DNA of 64,000 nt, taken from Myxococcales bacterium (GTDB lineage: Bacteria; Myxococcota; Bradymonadia; UBA7976; UBA1532). Position 1 is the stretch's first letter, and the number at the start of each line of letters is the position of its first letter. A program made the translations under genes and the position numbers. Shown here one piece after another: positions 24,890-33,647 of this stretch. The notes beneath the pieces were generated by a model, which saw only the letters and a program-made list of their open reading frames with translations, was not told the DNA's origin and did not search any database. The DNA is taken from contig JACKDM010000005.1 in NCBI GenBank assembly GCA_020633515.1, forward strand, positions 62,001 through 126,000, in the 5' to 3' direction.

Positions 24890-26181
24890 TGCGCGCGCTC
24901 CTCCTCGCCCTGCTCGCGCCGCTCGCCGGCTGCACCCTGATCCTCGGTGACGTCGACCGCCGCGAGTGCCGCTTCGACGCCGACTGCCCCGGCGCAGAGC
25001 GCTGCACCGTGGCCGGGCGCTGCGTCGCCTTCGTCGAGCCCGACGCCCGGATCCACGCCGACGCCGCGCCCGATCCCGAGCCCGACGTCGGGATCGACGC
25101 CGAGCTCGACGCGACCACCGACGCCGAGGCCGACGCGGGCGACGCCGGCCCCGACGCCGCCGTCGACGCCGGCACCGACGCGATCGCGCCGTTCGGCGAC
25201 GGCGACTGCTTCGGCGACGCGGTGCAGGGCGCGTTCACGCCCGTCGCGCCCCCGCCCGGCCCGCTGCACGTCCCGCAGGTCGACTGCACCCCGTGGGCGC
25301 GGCTGTGGACGGCAGAGCGCGACGACGAGCTCGTCTTCGCCTGGGACGCCGACGGCGACGGCGAGGCCGAAGGCCAACTCCCGATGCCGATCGGCGGCCG
25401 CTTCGCCGCCGACGGCGACCAGGTCGCGCTGCCGCGGCCCAACCCCGGCGAGCCGGGCATGCCCGACAACATCTGGCGGGTCGACCTGCGCACCGGCGAG
25501 GGGCTCTTCGTCGTGCCCGGCCTCGCCCGCCAGCGCGAGCCGGTGCGCGCGCCGGGGCGGACCGCCTTCATCGCGCGCGGCACCGGCGGCGTCGACGGGG
25601 TCGTGGTGCACCTCGACGGCGTCGACGAGTACAGCGAGTGCGGCCAGCCCGACCGCCGCCAGTGGGGCGTCGCGGCCGGTCCGGGGTGGACGGCGTGGTT
25701 CGAGCAGCGCCTCGGCAGCCGCCGGCCGCGGCTCGTCGTCGTCGGCGAGACCTGCGACGACGGCGCGCCCCGCCGCGAGCGGCTCCTCGCGCGCGAGATC
25801 GGCGAGGAGACGCGGCTGCACGCGACCGACGACGGCGTCGTGTGGCTGCAAGCGAGCGAAGACGGCCGCAACAACCTGATCTGGCGCTGGCGCTTCCGGG
25901 TGGCGGGCGCCGAGCCGGCCGCGCTCGGCCCGGTCGGGCTCGACGGCAACCCGGTCGAGCTCGTCGCCCGCGGTCACCGCGCGGCGGTGGTGACCTACCT
26001 GCCCGGCCGCAACCCGCTCTTCGACCTCGACCTCGTCGACCTCGACCGCCTCGCGCTGCGCCTCGTCGGGCAGGAGGGCGACGCGCGGCGACCGGCGCTC
26101 TCGGGCCGCTATGTGCTCTGGGCCGACAAGGGCAACCTGCAAGACCTCTGGAGCCTGCGTTATGAACGCCTCGAAGAGTGA
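24889..26181 (+). CDS. Lipoprotein with Cys-rich motif and beta-propeller-like body
   Basis: A 430-residue predicted lipoprotein (signal ending LAPLAGC). The ATG overlaps the previous stop and GGAGG is at 24877-24881. Near the mature N-terminus is the four-Cys motif CRFDADCPGAERCTVAGRC, then an Asp/Ala-rich linker of about 45 residues, probably a flexible tether from the membrane. The body shows repeated short strands with Asp-Gly turns (DADGDGEAEGQL, GNPVELVARGHRAAVVTYLP, GRYVLWADKGNL) suggesting a six- or seven-bladed propeller. No active site is visible. The next lipoprotein gene overlaps by 20 bases. It probably presents a binding surface outside the cell. Confidence 0.76.
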   Translation: MRALLLALLAPLAGCTLILGDVDRRECRFDADCPGAERCTVAGRCVAFVEPDARIHADAAPDPEPDVGIDAELDATTDAEADAGDAGPDAAVDAGTDAIAPFGDGDCFGDAVQGAFTPVAPPPGPLHVPQVDCTPWARLWTAERDDELVFAWDADGDGEAEGQLPMPIGGRFAADGDQVALPRPNPGEPGMPDNIWRVDLRTGEGLFVVPGLARQREPVRAPGRTAFIARGTGGVDGVVVHLDGVDEYSECGQPDRRQWGVAAGPGWTAWFEQRLGSRRPRLVVVGETCDDGAPRRERLLAREIGEETRLHATDDGVVWLQASEDGRNNLIWRWRFRVAGAEPAALGPVGLDGNPVELVARGHRAAVVTYLPGRNPLFDLDLVDLDRLALRLVGQEGDARRPALSGRYVLWADKGNLQDLWSLRYERLEE

Positions 26182-27691
26182 GCGCCGCGTGCGGTGGGGC
26201 CTCGTCGCGCTCGTCGTCGCGCTCGGCGTGGCCTGCGCGGCCGAAGACGGCGCCGACATCGGCGCGGTCGACGCGCAGGACGGCGGCCGGCCCCCCATCG
26301 ACGCGAGCGACGACCTCGGCGCCCAGCCGCCCGACGCCGGCCCCTGCGCGCTCCCCTTCGACGGGATCTGCCTCGACGACCGCGACGCCCGCTGCGACCT
26401 CGTCCGCCCGCTCGTCGCCGACGGCGCCTGCCGGGACGACGACGGCGACTGCTTCCCCGCCGACTGCGCCGATCCGCGCTACGCCCCGATCACCGACTGC
26501 GACGACGCCGACGCGGCCGCAAACCCGCTCGGCGAGCAGCGCTGCGACGGCCGCGACGGCGACTGCGACGGCCTCGTCGACGAGGGCTACAGCGGCCTCG
26601 CCGACGACTGCGAGGCCTGCGGCGCGCCCGGCAAGCTCGAGTGCGCGATCGACGATCCGACCCGCGTCGCGTGCAGCACCGCGCCCGGCCAGAGCGCCGC
26701 GCCGCCGCGGCCCGACGAGCTGTGCAACGCGGCCGACGACGACTGCGACGGCCTCGTCGACGAGGGGTGCCGGATCCCCGAGCGCCTCGGGGCGCCGAGC
26801 GAGCCGGTGATCTGCCCCGACGGCCGGATCGCGTTCGTCGAAGACGGCGCGCTCGTCGTCGCGACCGCGAGCGCCGACGGGTTCACCTTCGACGCGCTGC
26901 GCCCGGCCGACGCGCAGGTCACCCGCCCGGCGTGCGGCCCGCTCGGGCTCGCGTGGCTCGAGCTCGGCCCCGGCGGCTGCCAGACCCCCGACGACGGCCC
27001 CGAGCGCTGCGAGGCCGAGCTGTGGGTCGCGCTCGGCCCCGAGCCCCCGCGCGTCTGGGCCCCGCTCGGCGCGCTCGGCCGCCCCGCCGTCGGCGAGGAG
27101 GCGGTCTACTGGCACACCGTGCCCGGCGACAACCCGTTCGTCCTCGGCCGCGGCCCCGGCGACGACGCCGCCCGTCAGCTCTTCCCCGAGGCCGCCTCCG
27201 ACCCCACCCCGCCCCGCGACGGCCGGATGCTCGTGCGCACCTGGACGAGCGGCGCGCCCGCCGTCGTGCTCGCCAACCTCGGCGACGCCCCCGGCGCCCG
27301 CTTCGGCGTCATCGACGCGCCCGCCTCGATGCTCGGCCGCCCCGCCCCGCCCGTGCGCAGCGGCGGCTGGATGGCCTGGGCCATCGAAGGCGAGCGCGCC
27401 GCCGTCTGGGTCGTACCCGCCGGCAGCGGCCGCCCCAACGGCTTCTTCGCCGCGTCGCGCCCCGGCCCCCAGCGCGCGCCCCGCCTCGCCGGCGACCGCC
27501 TCGCCTGGATCGACGAGGGCACCCGCCCCCCCACCGTCCGCCTCCTCGACCTCGGCACCGGCACCGAGCGCGCCATCGCCAGCGGCGAGATCACCCCCGA
27601 CGGCCTCGCGCTCGCCCCAGGGCTCCTCGTCTGGATCGACCGCGCCACCGACGACCTCTACCTGCGCCGCCTCACCCCCATCGGAGAGTGA
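26162..27691 (+). CDS. Lipoprotein with MopE-like metal-binding repeats and propeller body
   Basis: A 509-residue predicted lipoprotein (signal ending ALGVAC). Residues about 85-200 contain two MopE-type Asp/Cys motifs: ITDCDDADAAANP...RCDGRDGDCDGLVDEG, and then LCNAADDDCDGLVDEG. These resemble the calcium/copper-binding repeats of MopE-like surface proteins. The remaining residues repeat short strands in the style of the preceding lipoprotein (RPAPPVRSGGWMAWAIEGER, RAPRLAGDRLAWIDEGTR), again propeller-like. The two genes are probably diverged paralogues outside their N-terminal modules. GGAG lies upstream of the ATG at 26162. Confidence 0.78.
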   Translation: MNASKSERRVRWGLVALVVALGVACAAEDGADIGAVDAQDGGRPPIDASDDLGAQPPDAGPCALPFDGICLDDRDARCDLVRPLVADGACRDDDGDCFPADCADPRYAPITDCDDADAAANPLGEQRCDGRDGDCDGLVDEGYSGLADDCEACGAPGKLECAIDDPTRVACSTAPGQSAAPPRPDELCNAADDDCDGLVDEGCRIPERLGAPSEPVICPDGRIAFVEDGALVVATASADGFTFDALRPADAQVTRPACGPLGLAWLELGPGGCQTPDDGPERCEAELWVALGPEPPRVWAPLGALGRPAVGEEAVYWHTVPGDNPFVLGRGPGDDAARQLFPEAASDPTPPRDGRMLVRTWTSGAPAVVLANLGDAPGARFGVIDAPASMLGRPAPPVRSGGWMAWAIEGERAAVWVVPAGSGRPNGFFAASRPGPQRAPRLAGDRLAWIDEGTRPPTVRLLDLGTGTERAIASGEITPDGLALAPGLLVWIDRATDDLYLRRLTPIGE

Positions 27692-27713
27692 CCCCGCGCG
27701 TCGACACCCCCGG

Positions 27714-27742
27714 TTGACTTCGGCGCGACGGGCGGCTTACGT
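27714..27742 (+). promoter_or_regulatory. Sigma-70-type promoter of the DUF2330 gene
   Basis: TTGACT (27714-27719), exactly 17 bases, TTACGT (27737-27742). It lies in the 96-base gap before the ATG at 27788, with GGAGG at 27778-27782. One of the better promoter matches in the window. Confidence 0.58.
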
Positions 27743-27787
27743 TCCGACGAATCGGATGAGCGGGGCGACTCCCCGGCGGAGGCGGCG

Positions 27788-29095
27788 ATGAGGGCCGAAC
27801 GGCGCGTGTACGAGGTCAAGGGACGAGGGCTCAACGCCGTGTTCGCGGCGCTCTGCCTGCTCGCGAGCGGAGAAGCGGCCGCGTACGGCGGCCTCGTCAC
27901 CCCCGACGGCCCCGGCACCATCACCGCCGCCCGCGCCCTCGTCGCCCGCGGCGACGACGAGCTCCGCATCGTCGCCCAGATCCGCTACACCGGCACCCCG
28001 GCGACGGCGGTCTGGCTCTTCCCGATCCCCAACTCGGTCATGATGGGCGGCGAGATCACCGCCCGCACCGAGGCCTTCGGTCAAGCCGGCCTCGACGAGC
28101 TCGCCGCCGCGACCGATCCCACCTTCACCGGCGAGTGCGAGGGCGTGCCCACCGGCATGCGCCACACCGTGCCCCAGATCGAGCAGTTCGGCCCCGCGCC
28201 CGCCATGGCGCTGCCGACCCGCTACTTCACCGCGACCGAGATCTTCGAAGGCGACGTCGAAGCCTACCTCGACAGCGTCGGCATCCCCGCCGACGAGCCC
28301 CTTCGGGCCGCCATCCGCGCGGTCGGCGACCAGAACTTCATGATGGCCGCGGTGCGGATCGACACCGCGATGCTCGGGGTCAACCGCGTCGACCCCATCG
28401 TCGCGATCCGCTACCCCCACACCGGTGACATCCGGCTCGGGCTGCGCATGCTCGCCACCTCGGCCGGCGCCAGCGCGCCCGACCTCGTGCTGTGGCTGCT
28501 CGACCAGGGCCGCACGACCACCCCGTTCCAGACCCGCGAGCTCGACTACGGCGAGATCCGCTTCGTCACCCCGACCGAGACCAACTACGACGAGGTCTTC
28601 GCCGGCTACCTCGGCACCCGGCAGAGCCAGGCGTTCGCCGTCGAGGCCGCGCAGCCGGTCGGCGCCGACACCTTCGCCGACGCCGAGCTCTCCGCGCTCA
28701 TCGCCGACACCGGCGCCGGCTTCCTCACCCGGATCCATGGCCGCCCGCTGCCGATCGTGCTGCAGGGCAACCTCGCCTTCCTCCCGCTGCGCGCCGACGC
28801 CGGCGGCGCCGTCTCGCCCGAGCACGCCGTCACCGGCTTCGGCTGCGGCGTCGAGCCCGACATGGGCGTCGACGTCGACATGGGCGGCACCCCCGCCGAC
28901 ATGGGCGGCGACCCCGCCGACATGGGCGGCGACCCCGGCGACCTCGACGGCGGCGCCGACAGCGACGCCGAGGCCGACGAGGGCGGCGGCGGCGGCGCGA
29001 GCGGCTGCCTCGCCGCGCCCGGCCTCACCCGCGGCTGGCCCGCCCTCCTGCTGCTCCCCTTCCTGCTTCTGCCCGGCCTCCGGCGCCGACGCTGA
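27788..29095 (+). CDS. DUF2330 family exported protein with MYXO-CTERM tail
   Basis: A 435-residue protein with a signal peptide (AVFAALCLLASGEAAAYGG). The mature start YGGLVTPDG and the following ARALVARGDDELRIVAQIRY, TAVWLFPIPN and FTATEIFEGDVEAY match the DUF2330 family, conserved in delta-proteobacterial relatives but without known activity. A 21-base repeat encodes tandem ADMGGDP units in a Gly/Asp-rich linker. The tail GCLAAPGLTR, a hydrophobic span and RRRR is MYXO-CTERM-like, indicating a surface-anchored product. The stop shares a base with the next gene's first ATG. Confidence 0.85.
   Translation: MRAERRVYEVKGRGLNAVFAALCLLASGEAAAYGGLVTPDGPGTITAARALVARGDDELRIVAQIRYTGTPATAVWLFPIPNSVMMGGEITARTEAFGQAGLDELAAATDPTFTGECEGVPTGMRHTVPQIEQFGPAPAMALPTRYFTATEIFEGDVEAYLDSVGIPADEPLRAAIRAVGDQNFMMAAVRIDTAMLGVNRVDPIVAIRYPHTGDIRLGLRMLATSAGASAPDLVLWLLDQGRTTTPFQTRELDYGEIRFVTPTETNYDEVFAGYLGTRQSQAFAVEAAQPVGADTFADAELSALIADTGAGFLTRIHGRPLPIVLQGNLAFLPLRADAGGAVSPEHAVTGFGCGVEPDMGVDVDMGGTPADMGGDPADMGGDPGDLDGGADSDAEADEGGGGGASGCLAAPGLTRGWPALLLLPFLLLPGLRRRR
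28874..28936 (+). repeat. Three tandem 21-base units in the DUF2330 gene linker
   Basis: Units at 28874-28894, 28895-28915 and 28916-28936. The last two are identical and the first differs at two bases. Each encodes (V/A)DMGG(T/D)P in frame. A diverged fourth unit follows. This is a short in-frame expandable linker upstream of the sorting tail. Confidence 0.8.
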
Positions 29096-30114
29096 TGCCC
29101 CACTCCCAGACGGACGACACCCCCATGATCGAAAACCCGGAAGGACCGGCCCCGGTCGAGGCCGAGGAATCGAGCCTGCTCCCGCTCGGCGCGTGGCGGC
29201 CCGAGGTCCACCGCGCGCTCCTCGCCATGATCGACCGCCACGGCCAGCACAGCGCCGGCTACGACGCCGAGAAGCCGCCGCTCGCCGTCTTCGACTGCGA
29301 CAACACCCTCATCCACCACGACGTGGGCGAGGCGATGATGCGGTACATGATCACCCGGCGAAAGCTCAACACCGACCGGGGTTTCTGGCAGCACCTCGTC
29401 CCCGAGCGCCTCGGTCGCGACGCGCTCAACGCCGCCTACAAGGCCGTCGCCGGCCGCGCCGACTCCGAGGTCCGCGACACGGCGGCCTACCGCCGCTACC
29501 GCGCCGGCATGCTCGGCGTCTACCACACCCTCCTCGAGACCGAGGGCCACGACGCCGCCTACTCGTTCGCCGTCAAGATGCTCCGCGGCCAGCACGAGCG
29601 CACCGTCGCCGATCTCTGCGAAGAGGTCCTCGACTACGAGCTCGACCGCCCGCTCGCGCAGGAGGACGTCCCCCCCGGCCCGCCCTTCGCCGGCATGGTC
29701 ATCCCCAGCGGGATCCGCGTCTACCACGAGATGGTCGAGCTGATCGGCGCCCTCGAATCACAGGGCTTCCAGACCTGGATCGTGTCGGCGAGCAACGCCT
29801 ACATCGTCAAGGCGCTCGCCCGCCGGATCGGCTTCCCGGAGGAGCGCGTCCTCGGCGTCGAGCTGCAATCGCAGGGCGGCCGCTACACCGACCGGATCAT
29901 CGAGCCGTCGCCGGTCGGCGAGGGCAAGCTCGAGATGTTCCTCGACCTCGTCGGCCGCAGCCCCGTCCTCGTCGCCGGCGACTCGCGCAACGACGTGGAG
30001 TTGTTCGAGAACTGCGACGACACCTGCCTCTTCATCGACAAGGGCGGCGACGAGGAACTCGCCGAGATGGCCACCGAGCGCGGCTGGCTCATCCAACCCC
30101 CGCTTTCAGTCTAG
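29095..30114 (+). CDS. HAD-superfamily phosphatase (phosphoserine phosphatase-like)
   Basis: A 339-residue hydrolase with the four HAD motifs. Motif I is VFDCDNTLI with Asp67 and Asp69, motif II the Ser of WIVSASNAYIV, motif III a Lys in the GEGKLEMFL region, and motif IV VLVAGDSRNDVELF. The size and the long cap inserted after motif I fit the SerB-like/HAD-IB branch, which dephosphorylates small phosphomonoesters. The exact substrate is unknown. The first ATG overlaps the upstream stop; a second at 29125 would shorten it by 10 residues. It has no signal peptide, so it is cytoplasmic. It converges on the zinc-ribbon membrane protein gene. Confidence 0.85.
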   Translation: MPHSQTDDTPMIENPEGPAPVEAEESSLLPLGAWRPEVHRALLAMIDRHGQHSAGYDAEKPPLAVFDCDNTLIHHDVGEAMMRYMITRRKLNTDRGFWQHLVPERLGRDALNAAYKAVAGRADSEVRDTAAYRRYRAGMLGVYHTLLETEGHDAAYSFAVKMLRGQHERTVADLCEEVLDYELDRPLAQEDVPPGPPFAGMVIPSGIRVYHEMVELIGALESQGFQTWIVSASNAYIVKALARRIGFPEERVLGVELQSQGGRYTDRIIEPSPVGEGKLEMFLDLVGRSPVLVAGDSRNDVELFENCDDTCLFIDKGGDEELAEMATERGWLIQPPLSV

Positions 30115-30219
30115 CCGTGCTCGCTCCGGCGCCCTCCGCGGCTGCGCCGCTGCGGGCGGGTCTGCGCCACGTCGTCGGTGCTCGCGCTGCGCGCTGCGCC
30201 CTCCTCCTCGCTCCGACCC

Positions 30220-30237
30220 GTCCGGCTCTGGCCGGAC
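30220..30237. terminator. Hairpin between convergent genes
   Basis: GTCCGGC (30220-30226), a TCTG loop and GCCGGAC (30231-30237) form a perfect seven-base stem in the 210-base gap between the HAD gene and the oppositely directed zinc-ribbon gene. There is no T-run. The rest of the gap shows only GC-rich sequence with no gene. Confidence 0.4.
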
Positions 30238-30324
30238 GCCTGCGCTGCGCTCGGCGATCGGTTCGCGCGCGATGCGCGCTCACGGGCGGTGTAGCGATCG
30301 CTCTGCCCCGCCCATCGAGCGCGG

Positions 30325-31911
30325 CTAGACCTTACGGCGCCCGGTGACGATCCCGTAGATGATGCAGCCCGCCGTGTAGTGCACCAGCACCACCAGCGCC
30401 AGCACCAGCGCCGGCAGCACCGCGGTCCCGATCCCGGCGAACAGCCCGCCGAGCGTGTGGCCGAAGCCCGTCTCACCCGCGCCGGTCGGCGTCGCCAGCA
30501 TCACGATGTTCGCCCGGAACACCGCCGGCGCCTCCAGCACCACCCCGCCGAAGTTCGCGCCCATCGCCTGCGGCACCACCCCATCGCCGAACAGCCGCCC
30601 CAGGTACAGCGCCGGCATCACCGTCACGAACAGCGCGAACCCGATCGTCACCGCCGACATCAGCAGGTAGCCCACCAGCCGCAGCCCGTGCGCCCGGAAC
30701 AGCCCCGCCAGCCGCTTGAGCGTCTCGGCCGGCCCCGTCTTCTCGTTGTAGATCACCGGCACGTACAGCGGCAGCGCGTACACCAGCGCCACCGCGACCA
30801 GCCCGCTCGCCGCCAGCAGCACCGCGCTCACCGGCGCCGTCAGGCCCCACACGATCGGCCCCACGAACGGCACCCGCCCGATGAACGCCAGCACCGCCAT
30901 CACCAGCACCGCCGCCCCGATCACGCCCGCGAACATCAGCGGCGTGCCCACCACGCTCTTGAACCACGCCTGCACGAACTGGATCCCCGCCTTGATCGAC
31001 GACGGCCGCCGCTCGATCACCACCTGATGACAGACGAACGACATCACCGCCGTCACCAGCGCGAAGATCGCGACCAGCGCCGCCCACGCGACCACATCGA
31101 GGATCGTGCCGAGCAGCGCCACCTTGGTCCCGAGCCAGCCACCGAGCCACTTCACCAGCCCGAAGACCACCATCGCCGCCCACAGCCCCGCGGTCGTGAA
31201 GACCACCCGCCGGGTGTCGAGCAGCCCCATGAACGCCCGCGGCAGATCACGCCAGCTCCAGCCGTCGCCGCTCCCCGGCGCGAAGCCGGGGTAGTTGAGC
31301 CCGGCGGGCGTCTCGGTCTCGGCCGCCATCGGCTCGCCCGTCGCGTCTTCGAGCACCTTCGTCGCCGCGCCCATCGCCGACGACAGCCGCCCCGAGCGGG
31401 ACGGCCGGTTCGACGGCGGCGGCGGCAGATCCTCCTGCCGCAGCGCGCCCGTCACGTCCAGCGCCGGATCGGCCGCCGGCGACGGCCCCGCCGCCGGCTG
31501 CGGACCCGGCCTCGGCGCCGGCTGCACCCCGGCTGCGGGCCCGGCTGCGGACCCGGCTGCGGCCAGCCCGCCCATCGCCTGCCCATCGGCTGCGGCCCCG
31601 GCGCCACCTGCGGCCCCGGCTGCGGCCCCGGGCGCCACCTGCGGCGCCCCGCCCGGCAGCGGCCCCGGCAGCGGCGTCACCCCGAACCCCGAGTCCCGCC
31701 CCGACGGCTTCGGCGGCTCGGGCGCCGGCGCCGCCGCCTGCCCGCCCGACGGCATCTGGATCGCCTCGGTGTTGTCCTCGCCCCGCACCCCATCGGGATC
31801 GAGCGTGATGTGAAAGCTGCAATGGGTGCAGGCGACCACGATCCCGGTGTCCGGGATCTGATCGTCGGGGAAGGCATGCGGCGTCTCACACGCCGGGCAG
31901 TTGAACTCCAT
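30325..31911 (-). CDS. Zinc-ribbon membrane protein
   Basis: A 528-residue protein. It starts MEFNCPAC, with a second pair CTHC about 20 residues on: an MJ0042-type zinc ribbon. A long Ala/Pro/Gly-rich low-complexity linker (residues about 60-200) leads to a membrane domain with five to six helices, including GLWAAMVVFGLVKWLGGWLG, AWAALVAIFALVTAVMSFVC and a final ALVLALVVLVHYTAGCIIYG. The ATG at 31911 has GGAGAGG upstream. Proteins of this design are common in myxobacteria, and I know of no assigned activity. It is transcribed divergently from the acyl-CoA ligase operon. Confidence 0.78.
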   Translation of the reverse strand: MEFNCPACETPHAFPDDQIPDTGIVVACTHCSFHITLDPDGVRGEDNTEAIQMPSGGQAAAPAPEPPKPSGRDSGFGVTPLPGPLPGGAPQVAPGAAAGAAGGAGAAADGQAMGGLAAAGSAAGPAAGVQPAPRPGPQPAAGPSPAADPALDVTGALRQEDLPPPPSNRPSRSGRLSSAMGAATKVLEDATGEPMAAETETPAGLNYPGFAPGSGDGWSWRDLPRAFMGLLDTRRVVFTTAGLWAAMVVFGLVKWLGGWLGTKVALLGTILDVVAWAALVAIFALVTAVMSFVCHQVVIERRPSSIKAGIQFVQAWFKSVVGTPLMFAGVIGAAVLVMAVLAFIGRVPFVGPIVWGLTAPVSAVLLAASGLVAVALVYALPLYVPVIYNEKTGPAETLKRLAGLFRAHGLRLVGYLLMSAVTIGFALFVTVMPALYLGRLFGDGVVPQAMGANFGGVVLEAPAVFRANIVMLATPTGAGETGFGHTLGGLFAGIGTAVLPALVLALVVLVHYTAGCIIYGIVTGRRKV

Positions 31912-31949
31912 CGGGGGTTTCCTCTCCGCCGGGGGCCGGGTCGCCTCGG

Positions 31950-31978
31950 AATCTCGCACCGCCACCCCGCCCTGTCAA
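31950..31978 (-). promoter_or_regulatory. Promoter of the zinc-ribbon membrane protein gene
   Basis: On the minus strand, a perfect TTGACA (31978-31973), 17 bases, then GAGATT (31955-31950). It lies 39-67 bases upstream of the ATG at 31911. Confidence 0.5.
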
Positions 31979-31998
31979 ACGGCAGCACCCCCGCGCGG

Positions 31999-32028
31999 TT
32001 GACGCCGAACGGCCCGCCGTCGTACGAC
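31999..32028 (+). promoter_or_regulatory. Promoter of the acyl-CoA ligase operon
   Basis: TTGACG (31999-32004), 18 bases, TACGAC (32023-32028). It lies back to back with the promoter of the divergent gene, the two -35 boxes being 20 bases apart, so a regulator bound between them could affect both. Confidence 0.48.
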
Positions 32029-32065
32029 CACCGGGCACCGGCGCCGAGAGCCGACGGAGGGAGCC

Positions 32066-33643
32066 ATGACCGAGAGCCCCACCCTGCCCGAGCGGCTCAA
32101 CCTCGCCGACTACTACCTCTTCGACCGCCTCCGTGAAGGCCGCGGCGACCGCACCGCGCTCCGCTTCGGCGACCGCGCCTGGACCTACGCCGAGGTCGCC
32201 GACCGCACCCGCCGCGCCATCGCCGTCTTCCGCGCCGCCGGCCTCCGCCCCGAGGAGCGCGTCTACATCGTGCTCCCCGACGTGCCCCCCTTCGCCTGGG
32301 TCTTCTTCGGCGTCCTCGGCGCCGGCGCCGTCGTCGCGATGGGCAACCCGCTCACCCGCCCCGACGCGCTCGCCGAGGTCATCGACTACGTCCGCCCCCA
32401 CCTCGTCGTCACCACCCCCGCCGTCGCCGCCGCCCTCGACGCCCACTGGAGCGACACCCCCGGCGCCCGCCCTGCCATGCTGCTCGTGCCCGACGCCGCC
32501 ACCTTCGACGACCCCGAGGCGCCGCTCGACGACGACCGCTGCCTCCACCGCCACCTCGCCGCCACCAAGCCCGAAGACCCGCACCCCACCCACCGCGATG
32601 CCCCCGCGATCTGGCTCTTCACCTCCGGCAGCACCGGCCGCCCCAAGGCCGCCATGCACAGCCACCGCGACTTCGCCTTCAACACCGAGGTCTACGCCAA
32701 GGGCACCATCGGCTATCACGAAGACGACGTCACCGTCAGCGTGCCCCGCCTCTTCTTCGGCTACGCCACCGGCACCAACCTCATGTTCCCCTTCGCCGTC
32801 GGCGCCTGCGCCGCGCTCTTCAGCGAGAAGCCCACGGCCGAGCGCATCGCCTGGGCCGTGCGCCACTACCGCGCCACCGGGCTGACCAACGTGCCCACGC
32901 TCATGGCCCGGCTCCTCGAAAGTGAAGAAGACGTCGACCTCGGCACGCTCCGCTGGTCCCTCTCCGCCGGCGAAGCGCTCCCCCCCGCGCTCCTCGACCG
33001 CTGGCTCGACCGCTTCACCGTGCCCGTCTACGACGGCATCGGCAGCGCCGAGATGTTCCACATCTACCTCAGCAACCGCCCCGGCGACGTCAAACCCGGC
33101 GCCCTCGGTCGCCCGGTCGACGGCTACGAGCTCCGCATCCTCCCCCAGGACGCCGACGGCCCCGGCGCCGAGCCCGTCCCCCTCGGTGAGACCGGCGTGC
33201 TCTGGGTCCGCGGCGACAGCGTCGCCCAAGGCTACTGGCTCGACCGCGACAAGTCCTGGCGCACCTTCCACGGCCACTGGTGCCGCACCGGCGACCTCTT
33301 CCGCCAGGACGACGCCGGCTACTACTGGTTCGCCGGCCGCGCCGACGCGCTCCTCAAGGTCGGCGGCCAATGGATCAGCCCCATCGAGATCGAGCACTGC
33401 CTCACCACCCACCCCGCCGTCATCGAAGCCGCCGTCGTCGGCGTCGAACGCGACGGCCTCACCCTCACCCGCGCCTTCGTCCAGAGCCGCGAACCCGCAT
33501 CAACCGCGCTCGCCGCCCGCCTCCAGGACTGGGTCAAGACCCGCCTCGCCCGCTACAAGTACCCCCGCGAGATCGTCTTCGTCGACGCGCTCCCCCGCAA
33601 CGACCGCGGCAAGGTCGACAAACACGCGCTCCCCCGAGACTGA
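32066..33643 (+). CDS. Benzoate-CoA ligase-family acyl-CoA synthetase
   Basis: An AMP-forming carboxylate-CoA ligase of 525 residues. The P-loop LFTSGSTGRPKAAMHSH (around residue 185), the YDGIGSAEMFHIYLSN core and the hinge GRADALLKVGGQWISPIEIE are all intact, as is the C-terminal catalytic Lys region PRNDRGKVDK. The opening NLADYYLFDRLREGRGDRTAL and the FFGYATGTNLMFPF block resemble benzoate- and 4-hydroxybenzoate-CoA ligases. It would activate an aromatic or other carboxylic acid in the cytoplasm. It heads a three-gene operon with a creatininase-family protein and a glutaryl-CoA dehydrogenase, pointing to a catabolic CoA-thioester route. Confidence 0.85.
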   Translation: MTESPTLPERLNLADYYLFDRLREGRGDRTALRFGDRAWTYAEVADRTRRAIAVFRAAGLRPEERVYIVLPDVPPFAWVFFGVLGAGAVVAMGNPLTRPDALAEVIDYVRPHLVVTTPAVAAALDAHWSDTPGARPAMLLVPDAATFDDPEAPLDDDRCLHRHLAATKPEDPHPTHRDAPAIWLFTSGSTGRPKAAMHSHRDFAFNTEVYAKGTIGYHEDDVTVSVPRLFFGYATGTNLMFPFAVGACAALFSEKPTAERIAWAVRHYRATGLTNVPTLMARLLESEEDVDLGTLRWSLSAGEALPPALLDRWLDRFTVPVYDGIGSAEMFHIYLSNRPGDVKPGALGRPVDGYELRILPQDADGPGAEPVPLGETGVLWVRGDSVAQGYWLDRDKSWRTFHGHWCRTGDLFRQDDAGYYWFAGRADALLKVGGQWISPIEIEHCLTTHPAVIEAAVVGVERDGLTLTRAFVQSREPASTALAARLQDWVKTRLARYKYPREIVFVDALPRNDRGKVDKHALPRD

Positions 33644-33647
33644 GCCG

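Noticed and set aside
27714..27790. Possible small gene between the MopE-like lipoprotein and the DUF2330 gene
   Set aside because: The gap is 96 bases and is fully explained by a promoter and ribosome-binding site.
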